Origin: Pleionea sediminis
Lineage (GTDB): Bacteria > Pseudomonadota > Gammaproteobacteria > Enterobacterales > Kangiellaceae
DNA: 64,000 nt
Assembly: GCF_007570825.1 (NCBI RefSeq)
Contig: NZ_SUNB01000001.1
Coordinates: forward strand, 558,001 to 622,000
Direction: 5' to 3'
This document shows, piece after piece, positions 24,993 to 33,380 of the stretch. The first letter of the stretch is position 1; every line of letters begins with the position of its first letter. Below the pieces are notes generated by a model. The model was not told where the DNA came from. It did not search any database and worked only from the letters and a program-made list of their open reading frames with translations. A program made the translations under genes and the position numbers.

Positions 24993-26672
24993 ATGAAAAT
25001 AACTTTACGTTTTATCTTACTTCTCATCATCCCATTGTTGTTTATTGCGAAAATTAATGCACAACCAACATTGATTCATAACATTAACGGTTTCACCTTT
25101 GTTGGCCAACCTGGCCCAAAGTCCGAACTTTTTTCATTTGACACCTTAGTTTTTGAAGATGGAAAAGTTTTATTTATCGGTGAATTAAATGATGCCAAGA
25201 AAAAATTTTCCAATGCAATAACAATAAATGGTAATAAGAAAACTTTACTGCCTGGTCTTATCGATGCTCATGGGCATGTTTTGGGACTCGGACAAGGGTT
25301 ATCAACTGTTGATTTACGAGGTACACAATCGGAACAAGAAGCCATTGAACGAATAATTCAGTACGCTAAAGAAAACCCAAAGCAAAAGTGGATTATTGGT
25401 CGAGGCTGGAATCAGGTTCTCTGGCCTGATAAAAAGTTTCCCAGTAAAAAAAGCTTAGATCAGCTCAAGTTGAATCGACCAATTTTTTTAAGCCGGATTG
25501 ATGGGCATGCAGCATGGGTTAACTCTAAAGCATTAGCGATCGCGAAAATAAATAAGCAAACAAAAGATCCCGATGGCGGCCAAATTTTACGAGATAGTTC
25601 CGGTGAAGCGACCGGTGTTTTAATTGATACAGCAGAATATTTGGTCTCCAATAAAATTCCAGTGCCGACACAAATAGAGATAAATTTCGCTCTCGATAAA
25701 GCATTCAATCATCTAATAAAACTAGGATTAACCAGTGTCCATGACGCTGGCATTAAGCAACCCGTTTACGAAATTTATCAGCAGCGTGCAGAGCAGAATA
25801 CTTTACCTCTGAGAATTTACGCCATGCTGGATGGCAGCTCCGATAATTTAAGTCGTTGGCTGGAAAATGGAATTATCAAAGACAAAGAAGATAAACTATT
25901 AATTCGAAGCGTCAAACTATACTCCGATGGCGCATTGGGAAGTCGAGGTGCGGCATTAATAAAACCCTATTCCGATCTCCCTGACCACAAAGGGTTGTTG
26001 GTAACTCAACCAGATATATTAGATAATCGTGTTGAACTAGTATTAAAAGCTGGTTTTCAAGCCAACATTCACGCGATTGGCGACCGAGGAAATCGCATTG
26101 TACTTGATGCATTAGAGTCAGCCCTTAAACAAAACTTTGGTACAAAATTACGTCATCGAATTGAGCATGCACAAATCGTTGCGCTCAGTGATTTAAAACG
26201 GTTTAAAGAACTTAATCTTATTGCTTCCATGCAACCAACCCATGCCACCAGTGATATGAATATGGCTGAAGATCGGGTTGGTGCTGAACGCATCAAAGGC
26301 GCTTACGCCTGGCGAACATTGTTAGATCAAGGAACGATCATAGCCTCGGGCTCCGATTTTCCAGTTGAACTGGCCAATCCATTTCATGGCATTCATGCAG
26401 CGGTCACGCGTCAAAATCATAATAATCAACCTGAAAGCGGTTGGAAGCCTGAGCAAAAAATGACCCTAAAGGAAGCATTGCGAAGTTTTACGCTCGATGC
26501 AGCCTATGCTGCCCACCAAGAAAAGGAAATTGGCTCTTTAGAGCCTGGTAAATGGGCCGACTTTATCATTGTCGATCAAAATCCTTTCAATATTCCGCCA
26601 GAAAATTTGTGGAATATTCAAGTAGAGCAAACCTGGATCGCCGGTCAACAAGTGTTTGAAAAAGCGTTATAA
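24993..26672 (+). CDS. exported amidohydrolase (YtcJ-like)
   Basis: A 559-residue metal-dependent amidohydrolase of the amidohydrolase_3/YtcJ group with a signal peptide (ITLRFILLLIIPLLFIAKINA, cut near residue 24). Metal and active-site motifs are LIDAHGHV, HAIGDRGN, RIEHAQIV and SGSDFPVE; the segment SVKLYSDGALGSRGA holds the modified-Lys-type position. The C-terminal EIGSLEPGKWADFIIVD completes the flanking beta-sandwich. The substrate is unknown; an exported form in gammaproteobacteria may act on amides or imides in the periplasm. It is divergent from the fructosamine kinase gene and 63 bases before ppiC. Confidence 0.9.
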   Translation: MKITLRFILLLIIPLLFIAKINAQPTLIHNINGFTFVGQPGPKSELFSFDTLVFEDGKVLFIGELNDAKKKFSNAITINGNKKTLLPGLIDAHGHVLGLGQGLSTVDLRGTQSEQEAIERIIQYAKENPKQKWIIGRGWNQVLWPDKKFPSKKSLDQLKLNRPIFLSRIDGHAAWVNSKALAIAKINKQTKDPDGGQILRDSSGEATGVLIDTAEYLVSNKIPVPTQIEINFALDKAFNHLIKLGLTSVHDAGIKQPVYEIYQQRAEQNTLPLRIYAMLDGSSDNLSRWLENGIIKDKEDKLLIRSVKLYSDGALGSRGAALIKPYSDLPDHKGLLVTQPDILDNRVELVLKAGFQANIHAIGDRGNRIVLDALESALKQNFGTKLRHRIEHAQIVALSDLKRFKELNLIASMQPTHATSDMNMAEDRVGAERIKGAYAWRTLLDQGTIIASGSDFPVELANPFHGIHAAVTRQNHNNQPESGWKPEQKMTLKEALRSFTLDAAYAAHQEKEIGSLEPGKWADFIIVDQNPFNIPPENLWNIQVEQTWIAGQQVFEKAL

Positions 26673-26735
26673 TCAATTTTGACGTTGTGTGTCCAATGGG
26701 CATACATAAACATTGCAGATTTAAAGGAGATTCCC

Positions 26736-27017
26736 ATGGTACGTGCAACAGCTCGTCACTTACTGGTCGATAGCGAAGACAAATGCAACGAAATCAAAGA
26801 AAAAATTGAAAATGGTGCTGATTTCGCTGAAATGGCAAAAGAACACTCCAGCTGTCCCTCAAGCCGCAACGGCGGAGACTTAGGTGAATTTGGTCGCGGA
26901 CAGATGGTTAAAGAATTTGATGAAGTGGTTTTTTCTGCCCCTGTTAACACGGTTCAAGGCCCGGTAAAAACACAGTTCGGTTTTCACTTGCTTGAAGTCA
27001 CTGGCCGTACAGAATAA
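26736..27017 (+). CDS. ppiC: parvulin-type peptidyl-prolyl isomerase
   Basis: A 93-residue single-domain parvulin, the same size as E. coli PpiC, that speeds cis/trans isomerisation of prolyl bonds in the cytoplasm. Landmarks are ATARHLLV, IENGADFAEMAKEHSSCPS, GGDLGEFGRGQMVKEFD and FGFHLLEV. ATG 26736 follows AAAGGAGA by about 7 bases and starts directly at the domain, so the longer open frame to 26679 is not used. Two hairpins follow (27001-27029 and 27050-27085). Confidence 0.95.
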   Translation: MVRATARHLLVDSEDKCNEIKEKIENGADFAEMAKEHSSCPSSRNGGDLGEFGRGQMVKEFDEVVFSAPVNTVQGPVKTQFGFHLLEVTGRTE

Positions 27018-27029
27018 ATAATCGGCCAG
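27001..27029 (+). terminator. hairpin overlapping the ppiC stop codon
   Basis: Arms CTGGCCG (27001-27007) and CGGCCAG (27023-27029) flank the ppiC TAA and are followed by AATCATTTATTATTT. The stem is GC-rich, so it is a candidate terminator that uses the last ppiC codons. Confidence 0.45.
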
Positions 27030-27049
27030 AATCATTTATTATTTCAATA

Positions 27050-27085
27050 TTCCGGCAAAATACATTAATTGTGATTTTGTCGGAA
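27050..27085 (+). terminator. second hairpin downstream of ppiC
   Basis: Twelve-base arms TTCCGGCAAAAT and ATTTTGTCGGAA pair with one mismatch around a 12-base loop, 33 bases after ppiC and 29 before the next gene. No T-run follows. It may end the ppiC transcript or shape the leader of the DUF1244 gene. Confidence 0.4.
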
Positions 27086-27113
27086 CTTCCCATCATTTAT
27101 CGGATACCCAATT

Positions 27114-27404
27114 ATGGATAAGCAAACAGAGATAGAAGCCGCTGTTTTTCGACGATTATTAAAGCATCTTGACGACCATAAAGATGTACAAAATATTGAT
27201 CTTATGAATCTCGCTGATTTTTGTCGAAATTGCTTAGCAAAATGGATGGTTACTGCAGCGGAAGAAAATGACGTTCCACTCGATTACGAACAAGCTCGTG
27301 AAAAAATTTACGGAATGCCCTATTCAGAATGGAAAAAGCTATACCAAAGAAAAGCGACGCCTGAACAAATAGCTGCTTTTGAAGCTAAAAACAATGGCAA
27401 CTAG
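27114..27404 (+). CDS. DUF1244 domain protein
   Basis: A 96-residue protein matching DUF1244 (SMc04008-like), a small helical family widespread in proteobacteria. The typical phrase DLMNLADFCRNCLAKWMVTAAEE is present, then the invariant-looking EKIYGMPYSEWKKLYQ. Two Cys (CRNC) are conserved in the family. Function is unknown. It lies between ppiC and a MarR regulator on the same strand with gaps of 96 and 39 bases, so it may be co-transcribed with the regulator. Confidence 0.9.
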   Translation: MDKQTEIEAAVFRRLLKHLDDHKDVQNIDLMNLADFCRNCLAKWMVTAAEENDVPLDYEQAREKIYGMPYSEWKKLYQRKATPEQIAAFEAKNNGN

Positions 27405-27443
27405 GCTTAATAGCTTGGAAAAAATTCAGACCACGGTTGAGTC

Positions 27444-27917
27444 ATGGAAAATTACGAAGAACTTTTAATATCTTTGCGAAAAATTATTCGCTCAATCGAT
27501 TTACACTCAAAAGACTTAAACAAGTCAGCTGGAATGACTGGTCCACAACTCGTTGTTCTTCAGGTAATCTGCAAAAATGAAGGCACAACTGCCAAAGCGC
27601 TTGCCGAGAAAGTCAACTTGAGCCAAGGTACCATCACAACCATTCTCGATCGACTGGAAGGTCGCACACTAATTCAACGAGTGAGAAGTGAAACTGATCG
27701 TCGTAGTGTTCGCTTGAACCTAACAGAGCAGGGTAAATCACTCTTGTTAAAAGCTCCTAAACCTTTACAAGCACACTTTATCGAACGGTTTAAAAAGTTA
27801 CCCAACGACAGGCAAGAGGTTCTACTGGACGCATTTGCTCAAGTGGCGACCATGATGGATGCAAGCGAACTTGACGCAGCACCCATGCTTGAAATTGGTC
27901 AAATAGACAAAAAATAA
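27444..27917 (+). CDS. MarR-family transcriptional regulator
   Basis: A 157-residue MarR regulator. The winged helix (about 40-110) has TTAKALAEKVNLSQGTITTILDRLE as recognition part and the wing TDRRSVRLNLTEQG; long N- and C-terminal helices form the dimer. The N-terminus (LRKIIRSIDLHSKDLNKS, then AGMTGPQL) resembles regulators found with ectoine genes (EctR group), but no ectABC genes are in this window. It ends one base before the stop of the M20 hydrolase on the opposite strand. The ligand and targets are unknown. Confidence 0.9.
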   Translation: MENYEELLISLRKIIRSIDLHSKDLNKSAGMTGPQLVVLQVICKNEGTTAKALAEKVNLSQGTITTILDRLEGRTLIQRVRSETDRRSVRLNLTEQGKSLLLKAPKPLQAHFIERFKKLPNDRQEVLLDAFAQVATMMDASELDAAPMLEIGQIDKK

Positions 27918-27918
27918 A

Positions 27919-29175
27919 CTACTCGTTACACAAATCTAATAAAGTTTTATAAAGTAGATCACACCCTTTTTGGACATCATCCCAATGTGACCACTCATCG
28001 GGAGCATGACTGATCCCGCCAACACTTTTCACAAAAATAAGGGCTGTTGGTACCAGGTCGGCAAAAAACTGGCAGTCATGCCCTGCTCCACTTGGCATTC
28101 GCATATAGTCTAAAGCTAACTCCTGAGCGTTTTTTTCAACCGTATCAACCAAATCATCAGAAAAATGCCGCGGTGGAATCCAGCTTAATTGGTCGTACTC
28201 AAATTTAAGGTTATGCTTTCGCGCGATAGCTCCGAGTACCTTTTGGCATGACATAGACACCTGATGCATAACCTCATTATCCATATCTCGTCCGACAAGT
28301 GTGAAGTGAGCTTCACCAGGAATGGTATGCGCAAAACCAGGCTTTAACTCTACGCGACCAATCGTTAGTCGAGTATATTCGCTTCCCTCTTCATCAATAA
28401 TACGGCTGAGTTCGTGCGCAAAGTCAGCAACGCCCATGAACGCATCACTACGCATGTTCATTGGAGCTGTTCCAGCATGATCGGGCTTTCCAACCAGTTT
28501 TATTAACCATTTAAAAACACCGGAAATGCCATCAACAACACCAACCGGTTTGTTGTTCATTTCCAAGACAGGACCTTGCTCGATATGTAATTCGAGAAAA
28601 GCTCGAATATCGGCAGGATCTCGGCGGGCGTGTAACGCTTCTTGTGGACTAAAGCCACATTGCTCCAAAGCATCTTTTAAATATTCTCCGGCAGGATCTT
28701 TGGCCGTATTTAACCACTCTAATGTTAAATTGCCAGAAAGAGCCTGAGCGCCGAGCATACCACCAAAACGTCCTTCTTCTTCGCTGGTTCCAATAATTTC
28801 GATGGGACGATTAACAGTAATATTGTTTTCTTGGATCAGACGAATGCATTCGAGCCCCGCCATAACGCCCAATGTGCCGTCGAACATACCACCGGCAGGA
28901 ACAGAATCCAGATGAGAGGCAATTAAAACAGCAGGAACATCTTCAAGTTCCGGCTTGGGAACGTAACGACCGCATACATTTCCCACGCCATCCAAAGACG
29001 CTTCCATTCCAGCTGCTTCAAATTGTTGTTTAACCCATTGCCGAGCTTCCATATCGATTGGCGTTAATCCCTGACGATAAATACCTTTGTCGTCAGGGTT
29101 AAAACCAAATTTAGAAAGTTCGTATAAGTCTTTTTCGATTCGATCAATATTGACCCGCGATTGATAGGCGTTGAT
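27919..29175 (-). CDS. M20 amidohydrolase (allantoate / N-carbamoyl amino acid type), likely ATC start
   Basis: A Zn-dependent hydrolase of the allantoate amidohydrolase/N-carbamoyl-L-amino acid hydrolase group. Metal motifs are ASHLDSVPAGGMFDG, GTSEEEGRFGG, LHIEQGPVLE, the dimerisation-domain GKPDHAGTAPM, and MPSGAGHDCQF. The first ATG (29052) would give 377 residues and cut off family sequence: the frame stays open upstream and encodes RIEKDLYELSKFGFNPDD, typical of the N-terminus. No ATG, GTG or TTG exists there. An ATC at 29175 lies 7 bases after AGGAG and gives 418 residues, the usual length. Hence an ATC start is proposed; a one-base error after a GTG at 29178 is the alternative. The gene follows the Csp gene by 27 bases. 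Confidence 0.8.
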   Translation of the reverse strand: MNAYQSRVNIDRIEKDLYELSKFGFNPDDKGIYRQGLTPIDMEARQWVKQQFEAAGMEASLDGVGNVCGRYVPKPELEDVPAVLIASHLDSVPAGGMFDGTLGVMAGLECIRLIQENNITVNRPIEIIGTSEEEGRFGGMLGAQALSGNLTLEWLNTAKDPAGEYLKDALEQCGFSPQEALHARRDPADIRAFLELHIEQGPVLEMNNKPVGVVDGISGVFKWLIKLVGKPDHAGTAPMNMRSDAFMGVADFAHELSRIIDEEGSEYTRLTIGRVELKPGFAHTIPGEAHFTLVGRDMDNEVMHQVSMSCQKVLGAIARKHNLKFEYDQLSWIPPRHFSDDLVDTVEKNAQELALDYMRMPSGAGHDCQFFADLVPTALIFVKSVGGISHAPDEWSHWDDVQKGCDLLYKTLLDLCNE

Positions 29176-29202
29176 AACACGACTCCTATTGTCTTGCGAT
29201 CA

Positions 29203-29445
29203 CTAACCTCGTTTTTGAACTTCTACGTCGATCGCCTGGATACCGCGTTCGGTTTTTGTCACTTTAAAATTCACATCCTGATTCGGTTTTAAATATTGAT
29301 AACCTCTCGTCTTGATGTTTGAACAATGAACAAAAACGCTAGTATCTTTGTTTAATGTGATAAATCCAAAACCTTTCTTTCTATTAAACCACTCTACTTT
29401 GCCAGAGAGGTTTAGTTTTAAAAATCGAGCTAATGCTAAAAACAT
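29203..29445 (-). CDS. cold-shock domain protein with short N-terminal extension
   Basis: An 80-residue protein whose residues about 14-78 are a cold-shock domain: GKVEWFNRKKGFGFI (RNP1 KGFGFI), VFVHCSNI (RNP2-like) and VNFKVTKTERGIQAIDV. RNP2 carries Cys where His-Phe/Ser is usual. Unlike CspA it has an N-terminal stretch of about 14 mostly hydrophobic residues (MFLALARFLKLNL). AGGAAAACACC precedes ATG. The start is 9 bases after the CheW stop and the M20 hydrolase follows, so the three may form one transcript. It should bind single-stranded RNA or DNA. Confidence 0.9.
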   Translation of the reverse strand: MFLALARFLKLNLSGKVEWFNRKKGFGFITLNKDTSVFVHCSNIKTRGYQYLKPNQDVNFKVTKTERGIQAIDVEVQKRG

Positions 29446-29454
29446 GGTGTTTTC

Positions 29455-29925
29455 CTATAAGTCTTCTATAAGCCGATAGAAGTCCAGCACCGAGTAAAGT
29501 TTTTCATTCGCGTAAATTGTTCCTTTAATTAAGGAGTCGCTATCAGATACTTCTGTATTTCGATCGATGTTATCCGGATCGAAATGGATAATTTCCTCAA
29601 CGCAATCAACGTTAACGCCAATTAAATTATCTTCAATCGACAGCGTAATAATCCGCCAATCTGGACTTGGCTCGGCAGCCGGTAAATTAAATAATTGTCG
29701 GCCGGAATAAATGGTAGCGATACTTCCTCGGATATTTAAAATGCCCAAAATACCTGCTGGAGCACCAGGAACTGGAGTCGGCTCGGTGTAATGAAAAATC
29801 TCTTCGATATCTCGAATTGGATGACAATAGTGGGTTTTGTCTAACTGAAAACTAATCCACTGCCATTCCTGTGGTTGCGATAAAACTTCACTTTCTCGAT
29901 TTTCGTCACGCTGTTCATTACTCAC
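29455..29925 (-). CDS. stand-alone CheW-domain protein
   Basis: A 156-residue protein that is one CheW domain (about 22-155) with a 20-residue polar N-terminus. Typical positions are WISFQLDKTHYCHPIRDIEEIF, VPGAPAGILGILNIRGSIATIY, and IGVNVDCVEEIIHF. CheW scaffolds connect chemoreceptors to the CheA kinase. No other chemotaxis gene is nearby, so it may serve a remote pathway. The next gene on the strand, a cold-shock protein, begins 9 bases after its stop. A strong hairpin lies about 77 bases upstream of the start. Confidence 0.9.
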   Translation of the reverse strand: MSNEQRDENRESEVLSQPQEWQWISFQLDKTHYCHPIRDIEEIFHYTEPTPVPGAPAGILGILNIRGSIATIYSGRQLFNLPAAEPSPDWRIITLSIEDNLIGVNVDCVEEIIHFDPDNIDRNTEVSDSDSLIKGTIYANEKLYSVLDFYRLIEDL

Positions 29926-30001
29926 GGGGCTTCCTCAGTCAGTTGACTTGTCCGATGATCGCCGTTTCTTATATTTCAGGAAGATCTCCCTCCCTGATAA
30001 T

Positions 30002-30033
30002 GGGCAACAAATGTCAGTTCGAATTTGTTGCCC
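30002..30033. terminator. strong stem-loop between asnB and the CheW gene
   Basis: Perfect 11-base arms GGGCAACAAAT (30002-30012) and ATTTGTTGCCC (30023-30033), 10-base loop. It is 75 bases after the asnB stop and 77 bases before the CheW start on the minus strand. There is no T-run on either side. Either it ends the asnB transcript or it is part of the CheW leader. Confidence 0.5.
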
Positions 30034-30108
30034 TTACTATTGTAGCGCATTTTCAAAAGCTGAAATACTAGAAGCAATGTGAGTTTGTACTCACTTTAAA
30101 TAATTATA

Positions 30109-32118
30109 TCAACTCGCGGCCCAACCGAGTGCTGCAGCTCGCTCTGCAGCTTGCTTAGGAACATCGGTTTGAACAAATTTTTGATGCATAATCTGCACAC
30201 CAATGACATGATTAATGACGGCATCCATTTGCACCCGATCATGATGCTCACCATCACCCTGCTTTTGCAACAGCTCTGAGACTGCTTTCGCATCCAGTAA
30301 ACCAGCCTGATTAATTTGCTCATCGGAAGCGTACTCATTGACCAGAGACATAAGAGCACTCCATTTTTTTTCATCACGATGTGCTGGCGGCGCCATAAAC
30401 GCAAACTTTTGGCGTTTGTATAAGGTTTCAGGTAAAAGCCCCTTCATTGCTTCTTTTAATACGTATTTTTCGACCGGACCTTTAATTCGCAGTTGAGGCG
30501 GTACTCGAGTCGCAAACTCAGCCAAATGATGGTCAAGAAAAGCTGGCCGTGCTTCCATTGAATTTGCCATATCGACACGATCACCTCCCCAAGTCAGAAT
30601 TTGCCCTTCTAACATGGTTTTTATCCAAACGTATTGCGCTTTATCTAATGGGTGACGCCCTTGCAACATGGATAAGTCGAGCGTATCTGCTATCGCCGCG
30701 CCAGGATCGTAATCTTGCAAAGCTTCCTGTCGATCTTTTGTTAATAGACTCATCGCGATTGAGTCGCAATGCAACCAAGGCTGTAAACACGTTGGCGTAA
30801 ACCCAACAAAGCTCGAAATGGCTTTGGAGTTGTATTCTTCTTTTGGCAACATCGCACCGCGAAACAAAGCATTATTCTGTTCGAGTGACGACTTCCAAAT
30901 ATTCCGTTGCTGAGAATCTAAGTCAGATAAACCATACAAAAACATGTCGTTTCTGAAAGATGGGTATCCGGCGAATAACTCATCGGAACCTTCACCCGTT
31001 AACACGACTTTATAATTAACACGATTCACTTCTTGACTCATCAACATCTTTGCAACACCTAACGTATTGTAAATCGTGCGTTCAGTGTGCCAGATGGTGC
31101 GTTCAAAATTATCGTACAAATGCTCAGCCGAAAGACTTAGCACATGCTGATCAGCACCACACCGATCGGCCATTTCTTTTGCAATTGGCGTTTCATCATA
31201 GTCTTTATCATCAAATCCAATTGTAAATGCTTTGACCGGCTCCTGACTTACCGCTTGCGACAATCCCAATATTGAACAAGAATCTATCCCACCAGACAAA
31301 TAAGCGCCCACAGGAACATCGGCGGTCAATCGATGTTGAACTGCTTCTAATAATTTTTCGCGAACCGCTTCGATGTAATAATCTTCATTTGGATTAATAT
31401 CGTGCTCGTCAGCTTGAGGAAACGAAATATCCCAGTACTTGTGCTCTTCAATTTGCAGACCGTGACGTGTTCTTTTAACTTTAACAACATATCCCGGTTT
31501 AACTTGATGCACACCTTTAAAAGCGGTGGTACCTGGAACCATGGTTTGAATCAACTGATGAAACAATCCTTCCTCATCAATTTCTCTTTCAACTTCATGG
31601 TGTGCAAACAAAACTTTAAGTTCCGAACCAAACACAATACCGTTGTCCGTTTGCGTCCAATATAACGGCTTTATACCAAACCGATCACGCACAAGGTATA
31701 AACAATCTTCGTTCTTATCGAATAACGCAAAAGCAAACTCGCCGCGTAATTGCTCTAGAGTTTTCTCCAGTCCGTACCGTGGAAAAAGATGTAAAATAAT
31801 TTCTGAATCAGACTTGGTATTAAAAAAGGCACCATCAGCGGTTAATTGGGCACGAATACGCTGGTAATCGTATAACTCACCGTTCATTGTTAACATTAAC
31901 CGGCCATCATTAGTAACAAACGGTTGTCGGGCTCGAGATTCATTTAAATCAATAATCGATAATCTAGCATGACTAAAGCCGATGCCTTTTTCATCAATAA
32001 CTTCATACCCAAATCCGTCCGGACCTCGATGATGTTGAATGGCCGCCATGTTTACCAATAACTGAGGCTCAACCGGACGGCTTGGATCGCGATGAAAAAC
32101 TCCCGCAATTCCACACAT
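30109..32118 (-). CDS. asnB: asparagine synthase (glutamine-hydrolysing)
   Basis: A 669-residue AsnB-type enzyme that converts aspartate, glutamine and ATP to asparagine. Cys2 of MCGIAG is the glutaminase nucleophile after Met removal; the glutaminase domain runs to about 210 (HRGPDG, LTMNGELYDY, DRFGIKPLY). The synthetase domain has the pyrophosphate loop YLSGGIDSCSI and LTGEGSDELFAGYPSF. It is the 3' gene of the minus-strand unit symporter, small membrane protein, carbamoyltransferase, asnB (56-base gap to the gene before). Longer than E. coli AsnB (554), nearer to the 620-670 residue group often found in biosynthetic clusters. Confidence 0.93.
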   Translation of the reverse strand: MCGIAGVFHRDPSRPVEPQLLVNMAAIQHHRGPDGFGYEVIDEKGIGFSHARLSIIDLNESRARQPFVTNDGRLMLTMNGELYDYQRIRAQLTADGAFFNTKSDSEIILHLFPRYGLEKTLEQLRGEFAFALFDKNEDCLYLVRDRFGIKPLYWTQTDNGIVFGSELKVLFAHHEVEREIDEEGLFHQLIQTMVPGTTAFKGVHQVKPGYVVKVKRTRHGLQIEEHKYWDISFPQADEHDINPNEDYYIEAVREKLLEAVQHRLTADVPVGAYLSGGIDSCSILGLSQAVSQEPVKAFTIGFDDKDYDETPIAKEMADRCGADQHVLSLSAEHLYDNFERTIWHTERTIYNTLGVAKMLMSQEVNRVNYKVVLTGEGSDELFAGYPSFRNDMFLYGLSDLDSQQRNIWKSSLEQNNALFRGAMLPKEEYNSKAISSFVGFTPTCLQPWLHCDSIAMSLLTKDRQEALQDYDPGAAIADTLDLSMLQGRHPLDKAQYVWIKTMLEGQILTWGGDRVDMANSMEARPAFLDHHLAEFATRVPPQLRIKGPVEKYVLKEAMKGLLPETLYKRQKFAFMAPPAHRDEKKWSALMSLVNEYASDEQINQAGLLDAKAVSELLQKQGDGEHHDRVQMDAVINHVIGVQIMHQKFVQTDVPKQAAERAAALGWAAS

Positions 32119-32173
32119 AAAACAAACTCCTAAATATTTAAATCATTATGCAAGTTAAGCAAAACTTACCTCT

Positions 32174-33253
32174 TTACTCGACGATATCCATGACACGTTC
32201 GGTTCGCTCACACATGCAAGTTAACAATGCCATGCGGACAAATACAGCCCCTCTTGCCTGCGAAAAGTACCAGTTATGACTCGTTGAATCTAAACTCTTA
32301 TCAAGCTCTTCTCCTCGAGCCAATGGATGCATTACAATCGCGTCTTTCTTTAGAGGAGAATTTTTATCGAGTACAAATTTATCGCCGAAAGATTCAAAAG
32401 TATTGCCAACCCAGGCAATCGCATTAATGTAAACAATATCAAGCTCTGGCAAATAACTTTTTAAATCAGTCGAAACAATAACGTTAAGACCTTTTTCTTT
32501 TAATTGCTCAAGCTGCCCTTCATCAAAAACAGACTGATTCGAACCATCATGAATAATGACTACCTCGTCGAACATTTCGGGAAAAATTGCCAATAACTTA
32601 AGTAGACTGCGTACCGTTCTCATTTTATTGGGAATTCCTACGATCCCCATTTTTACTTTCGGCGTATTTTCCGGATCAGAAATTAAACCCGGGCGCCATT
32701 TAAAAATCGTGTATAAATCCGAAAGCGCCTGCGTGGGATGTTCATCAACTCCATTACCAGCGTTAATAATCGGAATACGTAAACTTTCCATCATGTGATG
32801 AACAGAATCTTCGTTGCTATCACGCAGAACTACACAGTCACCGTAGTTATTAAACATTTCGCCAACATCTTGCAACGACTCACCTTTTGCAATTCCCGTT
32901 GTCGAACGATCGGTTATCGACATAATATCGCCACCTAATCGATGCCAAGCACTTTCAAAAGATAATCGCGTGCGTGTACTTGGCTCGTAAAAAGCGCTAA
33001 TTAATATTTTTCCACTTAAAGGCGAATGAAAACGCTCGGGATTTCCTTCAAACTTTGCTGATAGCCGAAACAGTTGAAGTACTTCATTTCGCCCAAATTG
33101 GTCTGATGACACAATGTGATGTTGTGGCAGATTTTTTAAATAATAACCTTCTTCGACAATTGCTTTAAGCAATGCTTTTGGGTGAGCGTCGCCATACACA
33201 TCTAACTTTTCTCGTGAAAAGTGCATCTGCTCACTGTTCACTTGATCTACCAT
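32174..33253 (-). CDS. aspartate carbamoyltransferase-family enzyme
   Basis: A 359-residue member of the aspartate/ornithine carbamoyltransferase family. The carbamoyl phosphate loop is YEPSTRTRLSFE, followed by TGIAKGESLQD and the family site NAGNGVDEHPTQALSDLYT; near the C-terminus HPLARGEEL replaces the HPLPRxxEI of classic PyrB. It is closer to ATCase than OTCase but has about 30 extra N-terminal residues and diverges around the aspartate loop, so another amino acceptor is possible. ATG 33253 follows AAGGAAC; it overlaps the end of a 40-residue membrane protein gene, implying coupled translation. No pyrI or pyrC is adjacent. Confidence 0.85.
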   Translation of the reverse strand: MVDQVNSEQMHFSREKLDVYGDAHPKALLKAIVEEGYYLKNLPQHHIVSSDQFGRNEVLQLFRLSAKFEGNPERFHSPLSGKILISAFYEPSTRTRLSFESAWHRLGGDIMSITDRSTTGIAKGESLQDVGEMFNNYGDCVVLRDSNEDSVHHMMESLRIPIINAGNGVDEHPTQALSDLYTIFKWRPGLISDPENTPKVKMGIVGIPNKMRTVRSLLKLLAIFPEMFDEVVIIHDGSNQSVFDEGQLEQLKEKGLNVIVSTDLKSYLPELDIVYINAIAWVGNTFESFGDKFVLDKNSPLKKDAIVMHPLARGEELDKSLDSTSHNWYFSQARGAVFVRMALLTCMCERTERVMDIVE

Positions 33254-33369
33254 AACTGTTCCTTTTTCCAGTCTATTAAAGCGAGTACCAGCAAAACAAG
33301 GGGTGCCAAGGTTGATAAACCCAGAGCAGTCCAAACTAATACCTCGAACCATTCATAAGTTACTAACAT
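33247..33369 (-). CDS. 40-residue single-pass membrane protein in symporter operon
   Basis: A short reading frame of 40 codons. ATG at 33369 has a strong ribosome site (AGGAGAG) overlapping the stop of the symporter gene, and its TAG (33249-33247) overlaps the ATG of the carbamoyltransferase by seven bases, so three genes are tightly chained. The peptide has an N-terminal polar part (MLVTYEWFEV), one long hydrophobic helix (about residues 10-32, with ALGLSTLAPLVLLVLALI) and a charged end DWKKEQ, giving an N-out/C-in single span by the positive-inside rule. Small subunits of this kind accompany some sodium symporters, which is the favoured role here by inference. Confidence 0.75.
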   Translation of the reverse strand: MLVTYEWFEVLVWTALGLSTLAPLVLLVLALIDWKKEQLW

Positions 33370-33380
33370 TTGTATCTCTC

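Noticed and set aside
33254-33352. N-terminal extension of the carbamoyltransferase to 33352
   Set aside because: It would begin at a non-ATG codon, has no family similarity, and the sequence is better explained by the 40-residue membrane protein frame.
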